A DNA stretch of 54,589 nucleotides from Streptomyces sp. H27-C3 (GCF_030063415.1 NZ_JASITA010000046.1:1-54589), one strand, 5' to 3'; shown: positions 15,918 through 24,095, counted from the first letter of the stretch. Translations and numbers: made by a program. The notes: generated by a model from the letters alone, not told the origin.

Positions 15918-15967
15918 GGCTCTTTGTCGGCAATCCCCATTCTACGCGAAACCCAATACACACGGAA
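15918..15967 (-). promoter_or_regulatory. Promoter P2 of the conserved family
   Basis: Minus strand: -35 TTCCGT (15967-15962), the same 17-bp spacer GTGTATTGGGTTTCGCG, -10 TAGAAT (15944-15939), six bases, then TGCCGACAAAGAGCC (15932-15918). The spacer is identical to P1 although the -35 differs. Confidence 0.8.
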
Positions 15968-15989
15968 CATGCGTGACGTGATCGACATA

Positions 15990-16031
15990 GCGGTCGGGCC
16001 CGGCTCCACCGAAGGAACCGGGCCCGACCGC
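15990..16031 (-). terminator. Hairpin terminator
   Basis: A perfect 14-bp stem (15990-16003 with 16018-16031; arm GCGGTCGGGCCCGG) after the stop of the HTH gene at 16052. Confidence 0.7.
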
Positions 16032-16051
16032 ACGAAAGTTGAGGGGCGCGC

Positions 16052-16975
16052 TCACACCCCGGCGAGCACCAGGCGCCGGGCCGGCACCCGCTCCCCGGTC
16101 ACCCGGGCCCGTGCCTTGATGCGCTCCCACTGCCGCGACACCGCCTCCGGAGTCATCTCCAGCTGCCCGGCAATCTCCGCCGGCGACCTCGGCGACCACT
16201 CCATGAGGTAGGCGATCACCTCGCGCCGGGCCGCTGCATGGAGCACGACGCTCTCGCCCATGAGCCACCGGGTCGCCACGTCACCGCCCTCGGCAGCGGG
16301 CACCACCGCGTCCCAGACCGGCACCGCCGAAGGGTCGTCGAGGGACGCGTCGTCCCACGCCAGGGGCGACGGCCACTGCTGTTCCGCAGCCACCCTCCGG
16401 GCCCGCTCCGCCACCCACGCCGCGACACCGTGGTCCGCCGGCTTCTGGTCCCACCACCGGTCGTACAGGTCCGCCACCTTGCGGGCGAACCGCGCACTCA
16501 CGCGTTCGCTGGCCAGCGCGGTGTAGAAGCGGTTCTTGTGATGGCCGAGGGCGTCCGCCATCGCCTGGCGGGGCCAGCCCAGCGCACCCAGAGCCTCGAC
16601 CCGCCGGCGGGTGCCCGTCGGGTCGATCCGTGCGCAGTCGGGAAAGTCGCCGAGCGTCGGCCAGTAGGCCATCACGGCTTCCGCCGGTTCCCGGCGTACC
16701 TGCTCACCGGGTTCGTGGTCGCTGTCGCCGTACAACAGGTAGTCGAAGACGCTCTCGGCCAGGCCGAGCCGCTCGGTCAGCGCGCCCAGCGACATCCCCG
16801 CGCCCAGGATCGCCTGCACGTGGGCCCTGACCGGCGGAGCGTCCACGAAGGGCTGCCACTGCCCGTACCCGATCAGCCGCCGGCGACGAGCCGCCCACCG
16901 TTTGCGCGCCTCCACGATCGGGTCGGCCTGAGCACACTGTGCCTCCGCACTGGGCGGAGCGAGCGTGGTGGTCAT
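16052..16975 (-). CDS. Phage-type helix-turn-helix protein
   Basis: A 307-aa protein whose ATG overlaps the RusA stop (ATGA). Several HTH-like segments are visible: GMSLGALTERLGLAESVFDY (near 60), GWPRQAMADALGHHKNRFYTAL (near 135) and RSPAEIAGQLEMTPEAVSRQW (near 270). Between them is the WPSPLAWDDASLDDPSAVP motif, which is common in actinophage and plasmid HTH proteins. It is last in the RusA operon and followed by a strong hairpin. Probable DNA-binding regulator, target unknown. Confidence 0.7.
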   Translation of the reverse strand: MTTTLAPPSAEAQCAQADPIVEARKRWAARRRRLIGYGQWQPFVDAPPVRAHVQAILGAGMSLGALTERLGLAESVFDYLLYGDSDHEPGEQVRREPAEAVMAYWPTLGDFPDCARIDPTGTRRRVEALGALGWPRQAMADALGHHKNRFYTALASERVSARFARKVADLYDRWWDQKPADHGVAAWVAERARRVAAEQQWPSPLAWDDASLDDPSAVPVWDAVVPAAEGGDVATRWLMGESVVLHAAARREVIAYLMEWSPRSPAEIAGQLEMTPEAVSRQWERIKARARVTGERVPARRLVLAGV

Positions 16976-17517
16976 ACTGCGGGAACCCCGATCTTGTAGA
17001 CCCGGATGACGGCGCCCGGCCTCGGCAGAGTGTCCGCGACCGGCGTGATGGAAAAGACCTTCTGGGTTTCGAGCACGACGACCTGCCCGTCGTCGGGGTA
17101 GACCGAGCCGTTGCACAGCGCGTCCAGAACGGCGCGGGCGTGGTGGTCGCTGTCGCCTGTGGTGCGGTTGGCCGGCCAGAGGTCGCCGCGCTTCGCCGCG
17201 GCCTCGCTCCGCTCCATGGTGACCACCATCTGCACGGCAACCGGACCAGAGATCACGCCGTGCGTGCGGTTCGGCTTGCCGCAACGACGGCAGTTGGGCT
17301 GCTTCTTCACCCGCACCCGCTGGTGGGTGCCCAGGGCCCGGGTGGCCGCCTGGGTGATCGCGGTTCGCCACGGAATGAGGGCGTCATGGTTGCTGTGCAC
17401 CATGCGGCCGCCGCCCTTGTTCGAGAGGGCGCCCTGGCCGGCGGGCGTCCCGATCACCGTGATCTCGAGGACCAGGGTCGCCGGCGGCGTCGTAGGGGCG
17501 GTGATGGTCTCGATCAT
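16972..17517 (-). CDS. RusA-like Holliday junction resolvase
   Basis: A 181-aa protein. The RusA signature is visible as GDSDHHARAVLDALCNGSVYPDDGQV near 121-146, with the acidic residues expected for the metal site. A CRRC motif near 76 is an insertion typical of actinobacterial members. RusA enzymes cut Holliday junctions in phage or plasmid recombination. ATGA overlaps on both sides place it between the 45-aa gene and the HTH protein. Confidence 0.8.
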   Translation of the reverse strand: MIETITAPTTPPATLVLEITVIGTPAGQGALSNKGGGRMVHSNHDALIPWRTAITQAATRALGTHQRVRVKKQPNCRRCGKPNRTHGVISGPVAVQMVVTMERSEAAAKRGDLWPANRTTGDSDHHARAVLDALCNGSVYPDDGQVVVLETQKVFSITPVADTLPRPGAVIRVYKIGVPAV

Positions 17518-17651
17518 CGGCTGGTCCGCTCCAGGAACTCGGCGGACGCCCCGGCGATCGCCGCGGTGAGCGCGTCTAGGAGCGCACCGTCGCCGACGTG
17601 GCCCGCGGCGCGCAGCAGGCCGGCCGTCAGCGGCTCGTGGGCGTTCGTCAT
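17514..17651 (-). CDS. Very small protein between DUF5131 and RusA genes
   Basis: A 45-aa protein, helical and Ala/Leu-rich (MTNAHEPLTAGLLRAAGHVG at the start). Its ATG overlaps the DUF5131 stop, and its own stop overlaps the RusA start. The exact coupling on both sides supports a real gene. Function unknown. Confidence 0.6.
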   Translation of the reverse strand: MTNAHEPLTAGLLRAAGHVGDGALLDALTAAIAGASAEFLERTSR

Positions 17652-18754
17652 CAGCGGGACTCCCCGTTCGTGGTCGTGAGGGCGGGCACCTGCAGCCAGG
17701 TGCGGCCGTCGAGTTCGTTGCCGGCCTTCTTCTTGCCGAGGCGGTGCACGCCCTGCCAGCTGCCGGTGTCGGGCACCTCGGCCTCCACCAGCGCCTCGCC
17801 GGTCTCGGCGTTGACGTACAGGACCGGTTCGGGGCAGGGGCGGCCGTCGGTCTCGGGCGCCCAGTACGGCCGGTACTCGCCCCACTGTTTGAACAGGAAG
17901 GGGACACCCCGCCGGCTCTTGCCGCACTGGTCGCGCAGGGACCGGGCCCACGCCGGGTGCATCGGGCGGGACTTGGGGCCGCTCTCCCCTCCGGCGATCA
18001 CCCAGTCGATCACCCCGAGGTCGGCCATTCCGAAGCAGAACAACTCCCGCGGCTCCCGCAGCCCGTACCGGCCGGCGAGGGCGTCCACGACGTACTCGGT
18101 GTCGCCCCGGAAGGGAATGCGGGTCAGGTCGACCGGACCGAGCAGCGGCTCGGCGGAGATGAAGCGCCGCGCGGCCGGCGTGCGCAGCAGGGCGGGGACG
18201 CGGGTGTTCGCGGTGCGCTGGTCCTCGACGGACACGCCCATCCAGACGTTGGGCAGCGGCCACTGCTGCTTGCTGCCCAGCGCGGCGTCGCGGTTCAGCA
18301 CGTAGGTCTCGGTGTGGACCGCGGCCACGAACTCCTGCGAGTTGAGCAGGGCGCGCATCCGTCCGTGCCGTTTGGTCAGCACCTGGTACGTGTGCTGGGG
18401 CGTGCAGGCCATCACCGCGAAGATGCGGGCGATGAACTCCTCGGGGACCGCCTCGTGGAAGAGGTCGGACTGGGAGTTGACGAACACCCGGCAGGGCTTG
18501 CGCCACAGGCCCTTGCCGCTCAGCGGCTGCAGGAGCCGGTCCTCGAGCAGGTTGACCTTGCCCGTCCAGTCGATGCGGTCGGTGTTGGAGGTGGTGCCGG
18601 CGTACGCCGCGGCGATCTTCTCGTTGGGGTTGAAGGAGCGGATGCGCGCCGAGGTGATCGCGTAACAGCCGTCGCAGCCCCGGGAGACGCGGGTGCAGCC
18701 GATGATCGGCGACCAGGTCACGTCGGTCCATTCGATGCTGGTGCGTGTGGCCAC
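17651..18754 (-). CDS. DUF5131 (phage Gp37/Gp68-type) protein
   Basis: A 367-aa protein. GTG 18754 is preceded by AAGGAGG at 5 nt. It begins with the family signature SIEWTDVTWSPIIGC followed by C27 and C30, giving a C20-x6-C27-x2-C30 motif like a radical-SAM or iron-sulfur site. Later motifs include VFVNSQSDLFHEAVP, YQVLTKRHGRM, NVWMGVSVEDQ and WVIAGGESG, all typical of DUF5131. Members occur in phages and plasmids; some are linked to three-Cys-motif partner proteins, and their reaction is unknown to me. It is followed by a 45-aa gene and RusA, and preceded by a PP-loop ATPase. Confidence 0.85.
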   Translation of the reverse strand: MATRTSIEWTDVTWSPIIGCTRVSRGCDGCYAITSARIRSFNPNEKIAAAYAGTTSNTDRIDWTGKVNLLEDRLLQPLSGKGLWRKPCRVFVNSQSDLFHEAVPEEFIARIFAVMACTPQHTYQVLTKRHGRMRALLNSQEFVAAVHTETYVLNRDAALGSKQQWPLPNVWMGVSVEDQRTANTRVPALLRTPAARRFISAEPLLGPVDLTRIPFRGDTEYVVDALAGRYGLREPRELFCFGMADLGVIDWVIAGGESGPKSRPMHPAWARSLRDQCGKSRRGVPFLFKQWGEYRPYWAPETDGRPCPEPVLYVNAETGEALVEAEVPDTGSWQGVHRLGKKKAGNELDGRTWLQVPALTTTNGESR

Positions 18755-18870
18755 GAGTGGCCTCCTTGTCGTGGAAGTGGCCGGGCGGGCGGACAGGGAG
18801 AGCGGAGAGCAGGCGGTGGTGCGGTCGTCGCGCGGAGCGGGCAGGGCGGCCCGGCGCCGCGCGGCCCCGG

Positions 18871-19623
18871 TCACGGGGCGAGGGGGATCGGCGGTGCCGC
18901 GTGGTGCCGGCGGCGCAGTTCGGCGAGCGGCAGCGGGTAGCCGGTGCCCTTGCGTCGTTGGCGCAGGATGGAGACGTCGCCCAGCAGCGCGCGCAGGCTC
19001 TCCTCCTCGGCCTCGGCGCGGGCGAACCGGTCGGGCAGGACGTCCAGCGTGTGCTTCCACTGCTTTTGGCCCGCGCGTACGCAGGTGCCGCCGCAGTTGT
19101 TGTGCTCGAAGCCCAGCTCGTACAGCCGCGGCGGCTCGATGCCCAGGGCGCGCGCCTCTTCGAGGAGCTGGGCCTTGGTGCGGGCGGGCTCCCGCTTGGC
19201 GCACAGCGGGAACTGGGTGCGCCACGGCTTCCAGTTGCGGGCGATGGCGGGGATGCGGGCCCGGTCGCGCTTGCTGTTCTCGATGCCGATGTACGCCACT
19301 GTGTCGGCCGGGTCGGTGTTCTCGCTCATCCACCGGCGGCACGGCACCTGCTTGAGGGTCCGGGTGCACGGGGCGAGCCGGTCGTTGCCGAGGAACCGCT
19401 TGGCGTGGAAGACCTCCCACGGAGTGCGGCCGTCGCTGACCTTGGTCAGCGGGACGCCCAGCAGCTTGCTGGTGTCGTCCGCGAACCTCCACAGGTCCTC
19501 GTCCTCGATCCCGGTGTCCGCGATCAGGAGCACCATCTGGTCGGTGCCGTGCTTCTCGGCGACGCGGACGGCGGCGCAGAAGGAGCCGATCCCGCCGCTG
19601 AACTGGACGACGTGCGCGGTCAT
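18871..19623 (-). CDS. PP-loop ATPase (PAPS reductase-like family)
   Basis: A 250-aa protein whose ATG overlaps the preceding ASCH gene. The PP-loop FSGGIGS is at 8-14, followed by LLIADTGIEDEDLWRF. The Cys-rich C-terminal half (PCTRTLKQVPC, FEHNNCGGTCVRAGQKQW) is typical of phage-borne PAPS reductase-like proteins. These use ATP to adenylate a substrate; the phage versions are not sulfate-assimilation enzymes and may modify nucleic acids or tRNA. About 115 bp separate it from the DUF5131 gene. Confidence 0.8.
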   Translation of the reverse strand: MTAHVVQFSGGIGSFCAAVRVAEKHGTDQMVLLIADTGIEDEDLWRFADDTSKLLGVPLTKVSDGRTPWEVFHAKRFLGNDRLAPCTRTLKQVPCRRWMSENTDPADTVAYIGIENSKRDRARIPAIARNWKPWRTQFPLCAKREPARTKAQLLEEARALGIEPPRLYELGFEHNNCGGTCVRAGQKQWKHTLDVLPDRFARAEAEEESLRALLGDVSILRQRRKGTGYPLPLAELRRRHHAAPPIPLAP

Positions 19624-20042
19624 CGGACGGCCTGCACTTTCTGCAGCAGGGCGGGCGAGGGGGTCCACAGCGACAACGCCCCGGTGTACTGCAAGGGCTC
19701 GGGCAGGGGGCGTACGTCCTCGAGCTGCCAATGGAAGGCGTCCGCGTCGCCCCAGGGGGCGCAGCAGCCGTCTTCTTCACGGTGGCAGCCGGCCAGCCGG
19801 GCGACCGCCAGGACCGCGCCGGCGGCGAGCACTTCGGGCATCGCCGGCAGGGCGAGGATCCGTTCGTCCTGGAAGGCGCCGGGCGCCGGTTGCAGGCCCG
19901 CGTGCACCAGGAGCGTCGCTCCGATGTACTTCTCGGGCACCTTCCAGCTGCGGTTCTCGACGTTCTTCCCGGTCGTGATCGCCCACGCCCAGGGCTGCTT
20001 GACGGTCAGGCCCCGCACCGGCGGGAGCTGGGTCTCAGGCAC
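19620..20042 (-). CDS. ASCH-domain protein
   Basis: A 140-aa protein starting at GTG 20042. The ASCH signature appears as RGLTVKQPWAWAITTGKNVENRSW (residues 10-33), followed by LLVHAG. ASCH domains are beta-barrels related to PUA and bind RNA or modified nucleotides. It overlaps the PP-loop gene (ATGA), so the two are made together. Confidence 0.8.
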   Translation of the reverse strand: MPETQLPPVRGLTVKQPWAWAITTGKNVENRSWKVPEKYIGATLLVHAGLQPAPGAFQDERILALPAMPEVLAAGAVLAVARLAGCHREEDGCCAPWGDADAFHWQLEDVRPLPEPLQYTGALSLWTPSPALLQKVQAVR

Positions 20043-20559
20043 GAGCGTGCTCCTGTCGGTGGGCGAGCAGCAGGCGGACGGTGTCCTCGGTGACCAGGAG
20101 TTGATCGGCGATGGCGGCGTGGCCGGTGCCGCCGTCGGCGAGTTCGGCCGCCCACGCCGCCCAGTGGTCGACGCGGTCCGCGACGGGAACGTAGGAGGCG
20201 CCGGTACGGATGCCCTGTCCCAGCGCCCGGTCGCGGTGCCGGGCGAGGTGGGCCTCGTGGGCCTGCTCGCAGCGGGTGCAGCGGCAGCCGTACGTCGTGA
20301 CGCCGGCCGCGGTCCCGTGCCACCGCTCCTTCCCGGTGTAGAGGGTGCGTCCCTCGGCGGCGGCCGGCAGCCATCCTGCGGAGAGCAGTTCGACGGTGCG
20401 CGGCGCGCTGGCCGCGGTGACCTGCTGGTCGCACGGCTGGGGGCAGGCGCCGCACAGGGCCACCGCCCGGCGGTGAGCGGGCTCCCGCTGCTCGGGGGCC
20501 GCGTCGTCGAACAGCGCGTCGTAGAGGTCCTGGTGGCCCAGGCAGGGCAGCGCTTCCAT
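20035..20559 (-). CDS. Degenerate WhiB-like protein with HGT/Cys module
   Basis: A 174-aa protein. Cysteines C6, C36, C39 and C43 give C-x29-C-x2-C-x3-C. The first spacings fit WhiB iron-sulfur proteins, but the last gap is 3 instead of 5, and there is no GVWGG turn. A WHGTAAGVTTYGCRCTRC module follows at 81-98, related to modules in two other proteins of this window, and the C-terminus is HTH-like (GHAAIADQLLVTEDTVRLLL). Likely a DNA-binding regulator. Coupled to both neighbours. Confidence 0.6.
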   Translation of the reverse strand: MEALPCLGHQDLYDALFDDAAPEQREPAHRRAVALCGACPQPCDQQVTAASAPRTVELLSAGWLPAAAEGRTLYTGKERWHGTAAGVTTYGCRCTRCEQAHEAHLARHRDRALGQGIRTGASYVPVADRVDHWAAWAAELADGGTGHAAIADQLLVTEDTVRLLLAHRQEHARA

Positions 20560-21161
20560 CACGCTCCCCCCGCCGGGGCCGCAAGGGTCTCCCCCGCCGC
20601 GATGCGGATACTGCGGATGGCGTCGCGGGCTCCGTCGGCGTCCTCGTCGTGCTGCCCGTGGTTCTGGGCCTCGATGGCGTCGCACTCGGCGAGGACCGCG
20701 GCGAGGCGTGCCTCGGCGGCCTGGCGCAGGTCGTGGGCGGTGGGCCGGTCGCGGCGCTGGATGGTCACGGTGTACGTCTGGTCCGGGAAGTCGCCGTCGC
20801 GCAGGTCGAGGGACAGCGTGGGGAGGACGGTGGCCTCGGTCTCGAGGTAGTTCTCCGCACCGTGGCCGTCGAGCATGCCGTGCATCGTGGCGACGAAGAT
20901 GCGGACGATGTCCTTGGACGCCTCGAGGTCGAGGGTGAGGACGCCGTTCTCGGTGGTGAGCGAGCGGAGCATGGTCCCGTCGGCGAGGATCTCCGCGGCG
21001 ACGTCGCCGAGGCTGTCGACGGCGATCAGGGCGGCCCGGCTGAAGTTGGGCCGCCGGCCGGGGCGCCGCCAGTGCTTCCAGGTGACACTGAGGGCGTCCT
21101 CGATGGCCCGTTGCGCCTGGGTGATGCGGCGGTCCCGTTCGGCCTGGGTGAGTTCGGTCAT
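20559..21161 (-). CDS. Hypothetical protein
   Basis: A 200-aa protein with a helical N-terminus rich in Arg (ITQAQRAIEDALSVTWKHWRR), a mixed core and a C-terminal helix. TGATG overlap with the next gene and ATGA overlap with the previous one. No family is recognised. Confidence 0.6.
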   Translation of the reverse strand: MTELTQAERDRRITQAQRAIEDALSVTWKHWRRPGRRPNFSRAALIAVDSLGDVAAEILADGTMLRSLTTENGVLTLDLEASKDIVRIFVATMHGMLDGHGAENYLETEATVLPTLSLDLRDGDFPDQTYTVTIQRRDRPTAHDLRQAAEARLAAVLAECDAIEAQNHGQHDEDADGARDAIRSIRIAAGETLAAPAGGA

Positions 21162-21784
21162 GGCGCGGGGTGCTCCCTTGCGGTGTCGGTCCCGGGCGTC
21201 TCGTCCTCGTCGTCGTCCCAGCCGGCCTCCGGCGGGTCGGTGAGCATGCCGCCAAGGGCCTCGGCGTGTTCCTCGTCCAGGTGCAACTGGGCCGGGCGGC
21301 CGTCGCTCGTCGTGCAGTCGACGATGGCGGAGGCGTCGGTGTGCACGGTGGTGACCAGGCCGGTCCACGCGAGCGCGAGCGGCTCGGGCTTCAGGGGTGG
21401 TGGGGCGTTTTCGCCGGTCGGCGGGTCCGTGCGCGGCATGTCGCGCAGCAGGTCGGCCCCGGCGGTCATCGCTTCGAGGGAGCCGGGCCAGCCGGAGCGC
21501 TCCTCGGCGATCGCGGCCATGACGCGGATCCTGGCCTCCCCTTCCAGCAGGGCCTCGCGGCGGAGGGCCAGCGCGAGGAGGCGGGCGAGGTCCCCGGGCT
21601 CCGGGTGGGGGCCGAAGCGCTGCTCCAGCCAGTCGGGGTCGACCTGCAGCAGGACTTCCGCCAGGGTCGCCTGGAGCGCGTCGCGGCCGTCGGGCCGGTA
21701 CTGCTGGCGCATGCGCTGGTCGATCTCGTTCTGGGTTGCGGCCTCGGTGGTGCCGGGCGTGTGCAGGTCAGTCACGGGGCTCAC
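21158..21784 (-). CDS. Hypothetical acidic protein
   Basis: About 208 aa from GTG 21784 (GTG 21775 is also possible). Acidic, with a helical middle (DLARLLALALRREALLEGEARI) and a very acidic C-terminus (GWDDDEDETPGTD). Coupled to its neighbours in the long minus operon. No family is recognised. Confidence 0.55.
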   Translation of the reverse strand: MSPVTDLHTPGTTEAATQNEIDQRMRQQYRPDGRDALQATLAEVLLQVDPDWLEQRFGPHPEPGDLARLLALALRREALLEGEARIRVMAAIAEERSGWPGSLEAMTAGADLLRDMPRTDPPTGENAPPPLKPEPLALAWTGLVTTVHTDASAIVDCTTSDGRPAQLHLDEEHAEALGGMLTDPPEAGWDDDEDETPGTDTAREHPAP

Positions 21785-22352
21785 CGCCCGGGTGGCCGGC
21801 GCACTGCCCGGCCTCGCTCTGCGCGGCCGCCAGGTCGCGGGGGTGCTCCACGGTGTGCTCGTGGATCTGGTCGTGGGCGCAGCGGCTGCGGGCCGTGAGG
21901 ACCTCGCCGTCGAGGGTGAAGCGCAGTTCGGTGAAGTCGTCGACCAGGGCGACGGCGCCGTCTTCGTCGGCCGTCCAGTCGCCCGGCTCGACGGGCACCG
22001 ATGCCTCGCCGGCGCTCGCCCACACCCACACCGTGGCGTAGTTCGCCTCCCGGGCGACGGCCAGGGCAGCGGGCTCTATGTCGCCGGCCTCGTGCGGGAG
22101 TTCCCCACTGAGCGGCTCCAGCTCCTGGTGCAGGGGGCCCGGCTCGTCGACGCGCAGGGCCTGGGCGAAGACCGCGCCGCGCGCCGCGTTCGTCAGGGCG
22201 GCGGCGAGCTCGTTGAGGGCGACCGGGTCGCCGGTGATGGTGCCGAAGCGTCCGGAGACCACGCCGTGGCGGAAGCCGTGGCCGTCGCGGCTGTCGATCT
22301 CGTACGTCTCGCCGCGTGCGGGGTCGAGGGCGGCCAGTGCGATCGTCGTCAT
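21768..22352 (-). CDS. Hypothetical protein
   Basis: A 194-aa protein with alternating short strands in the first half (YEIDSRDGHGFRHGVVSGRF), GDPVALNELAAALTNAARGAVF near 42-63 and a beta-type C-terminal half. Overlaps the next gene by 17 bp. The GDPVALNELAAAL segment is similar in layout to GDATQLRRAATELEHAA in the gene just upstream, so the two may be distantly related. Function unknown. Confidence 0.55.
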   Translation of the reverse strand: MTTIALAALDPARGETYEIDSRDGHGFRHGVVSGRFGTITGDPVALNELAAALTNAARGAVFAQALRVDEPGPLHQELEPLSGELPHEAGDIEPAALAVAREANYATVWVWASAGEASVPVEPGDWTADEDGAVALVDDFTELRFTLDGEVLTARSRCAHDQIHEHTVEHPRDLAAAQSEAGQCAGHPGGEPRD

Positions 22353-22654
22353 GTCTGCTCACCTCCGGTGAGGTCGAGCGTGCTGAGGCCGTCGGCGTCC
22401 AGGGCGTTCGCCCAGTCGATGCACAGCGCGGCGTGCTCCAGCTCGGTGGCCGCGCGCCGTAGCTGGGTGGCGTCGCCGAGAACGACCAGTTCGCCCGTGC
22501 TGACGGTGGCGGCGTAGGAGCCGTCGAAGTCCTGGATCCGGTCAATGCGGAACGTGGTGTCGCTGGTGAGCTCGATCTGCGGGACGTAGGTGAGCGGCGG
22601 CACCTTCCGTGCCAGGGCGCCGCGCACCGCGTCGAGCAGGTGGGTCATCTTCAT
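22349..22654 (-). CDS. Hypothetical protein
   Basis: A 101-aa protein. AAGGAG lies about 9 nt before ATG 22654. It shares a strand-helix layout with its downstream neighbour (VSTGELVVLGDATQLRRAAT) and is coupled to it by ATGA. Function unknown. Confidence 0.55.
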   Translation of the reverse strand: MKMTHLLDAVRGALARKVPPLTYVPQIELTSDTTFRIDRIQDFDGSYAATVSTGELVVLGDATQLRRAATELEHAALCIDWANALDADGLSTLDLTGGEQT

Positions 22655-22674
22655 CGGGGCAGTTCTCCTTGTCG

Positions 22675-22905
22675 TCAGTGCTGTTCGCCGCAGCGGCAGG
22701 TCTCGAAGGCGTGGCCGATGAGCAGGCCGTCGCGGTAGCCCTCGGCCCACATCGGGTTGGCGGCCGTGTTGACCCAGCGGGCGCGGCCGGCGGTGACCGC
22801 GAGCGGCTGGGTGGCGGCGTCGAGCAGGGCCTCGGCCATGCCCTGCTCGTACAGGTCGGGGAGGTCGGCCGGGGCTGCGGGCGGGGCGATGACGGTGGTG
22901 CTCAT
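22675..22905 (-). CDS. Small hypothetical protein
   Basis: A 76-aa protein. GGAG lies 6 nt before ATG 22905. It ends in CRCGEQH, a possible metal ligand set. The leader reads GCCGACACAGGAGC, faintly like the conserved leader start of P1-P3. First gene after the 17-bp hairpin at 22950-22987. Confidence 0.55.
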   Translation of the reverse strand: MSTTVIAPPAAPADLPDLYEQGMAEALLDAATQPLAVTAGRARWVNTAANPMWAEGYRDGLLIGHAFETCRCGEQH

Positions 22906-22949
22906 GGCTTGCTCCTGTGTCGGCTTCAGGGGCGAAGGTCGGTCCCGTG

Positions 22950-22987
22950 CGGTACGGCGGGCCCGCGTGGGCGGGCCCGCCGTACCG
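22950..22987 (-). terminator. Strong hairpin terminator
   Basis: A perfect 17-bp stem (22950-22966 with 22971-22987) around a 4-nt loop, ending one base before the stop of the gene at 22988. Confidence 0.75.
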
Positions 22988-23473
22988 TCACGCGGCAAGC
23001 GCGGTGTGCTGCTGCTCCAGGGCGTCGGCCGTGCGGATCAGGCGGCCCATCACCTCGATCAGCGTGGGCGGCTTCGCCCAGCTGACCGGGGCCGTCGCCG
23101 CCCAGTAGCTGACCCGGTCGATCCACTCGTCCGGGCCGTCCGCCGTGGGGAGTTCGTCGCTGACGTCCGCCTCGGTGATCTTGGAGTCGAGTCCGTCCCA
23201 CAGGGCGTGGATCGCGGCCATCGCCTGCGGCTGCGCCTTGATCAGCTCGATCGCGGCCTGCTCGTCGGCGGTGTCGGCGCTGTGGAACAAGGGCGGCAGC
23301 GGGCTGGCGGTGGCGGCCAGGTAGACGGCCGCGCAGACGTCGAGGGGGCCGTGGTCGAGGTGAGCGCGGGTGTTCGGGCCGACGAAGGCGTGCTCACGGT
23401 GCAGGCCGTACTGGCTGAGGTGGAAGGCGGCGTCGCGCAGGAGGGTGGCGGTCGTGGTGGGCGTCGCGTGCAT
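22988..23473 (-). CDS. Hypothetical protein, DUF6197-like
   Basis: A 161-aa helical protein. The first 60 residues (LLRDAAFHLSQYGL ... GPLDVCAAVYLAAT) resemble the actinobacterial DUF6197 layout; this is from memory and weak. Flanked by perfect hairpins on both sides. Function unknown. Confidence 0.5.
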   Translation of the reverse strand: MHATPTTTATLLRDAAFHLSQYGLHREHAFVGPNTRAHLDHGPLDVCAAVYLAATASPLPPLFHSADTADEQAAIELIKAQPQAMAAIHALWDGLDSKITEADVSDELPTADGPDEWIDRVSYWAATAPVSWAKPPTLIEVMGRLIRTADALEQQHTALAA

Positions 23474-23516
23474 GGCGGGTCTCTCCAGCCGTGGTGCGTG
23501 CGAAAGGGGCTTGGTC

Positions 23517-23555
23517 GGCCGGGTGCGAGGGATGGAGCTCTCCTCGCACCCGGCC
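23517..23555 (-). terminator. Hairpin terminator
   Basis: A perfect 14-bp stem (GGCCGGGTGCGAGG with CCTCGCACCCGGCC) between the gene ending at 23633 and the start at 23473. Confidence 0.7.
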
Positions 23556-23632
23556 CGTTGGGTCCGGCCCGGCCCCGGGAGTCCCCGGGGGGTGGGGCTA
23601 CGACCGGTCGGCCGGGCCGGAGTTCGGGGGCG

Positions 23633-24019
23633 CTAGTCCCAGCGGGACTCGAAGGTGGTGTCGTCGCGCCCGTAGTTGTCGTCGTGTCCGAGCGCCCAGG
23701 CGTGGTGGTGCTCGTCGCAGCGCACCAGGCCCTCGGTCTCGTGTGCGTGGGCCCCGTCGAAGAGGAGGCCGCAGTCGTTGCACTCGGCGAGCTCGCTGCC
23801 CGCAGGGAGGGCGATCCCGGCGTTCGCGGCCGCCTCCTGGGCTATGGCCAGCCGTTCGGCGTCGTCGGTGAGGCCGCCGTCGTCGGTGGCCGCGCCGCCC
23901 TCGCAGCCGAGGAGTTCCATCAGGGCCCAGTGCAGGTCCTGCTGGTCCTGGCTCAGGTCGCGCAGGCGGCGCTCGCGGGGAAGGCCGGTTATGAGGCGTT
24001 CGGGGGCTATGGCAGCCAT
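23633..24019 (-). CDS. Hypothetical protein under promoter P3
   Basis: A 128-aa acidic protein. GAGGAG lies 8 nt before ATG 24019. It contains CNDC (near 80) and many His and Asp residues near the C-terminus (CDEHHHAWALGHDDNYGRDD), suggesting a metal site. One-gene unit between P3 and the hairpin at 23517-23555. No family is recognised. Confidence 0.6.
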   Translation of the reverse strand: MAAIAPERLITGLPRERRLRDLSQDQQDLHWALMELLGCEGGAATDDGGLTDDAERLAIAQEAAANAGIALPAGSELAECNDCGLLFDGAHAHETEGLVRCDEHHHAWALGHDDNYGRDDTTFESRWD

Positions 24020-24044
24020 TCGCTGGCTCCTCGTGTGTTCGGGC

Positions 24045-24095
24045 GGGTTCTTCGTCGGCAACACCGACATTAGGCGAAACCCAATACACATGCAA
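24045..24095 (-). promoter_or_regulatory. Promoter P3 of the conserved family
   Basis: Minus strand: -35 TTGCAT (24095-24090), spacer GTGTATTGGGTTTCGCC (one base different from P1/P2), -10 TAATGT (24072-24067), six bases, then TGCCGACGAAGAACCC (24060-24045). It drives the 128-aa gene. Confidence 0.8.
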
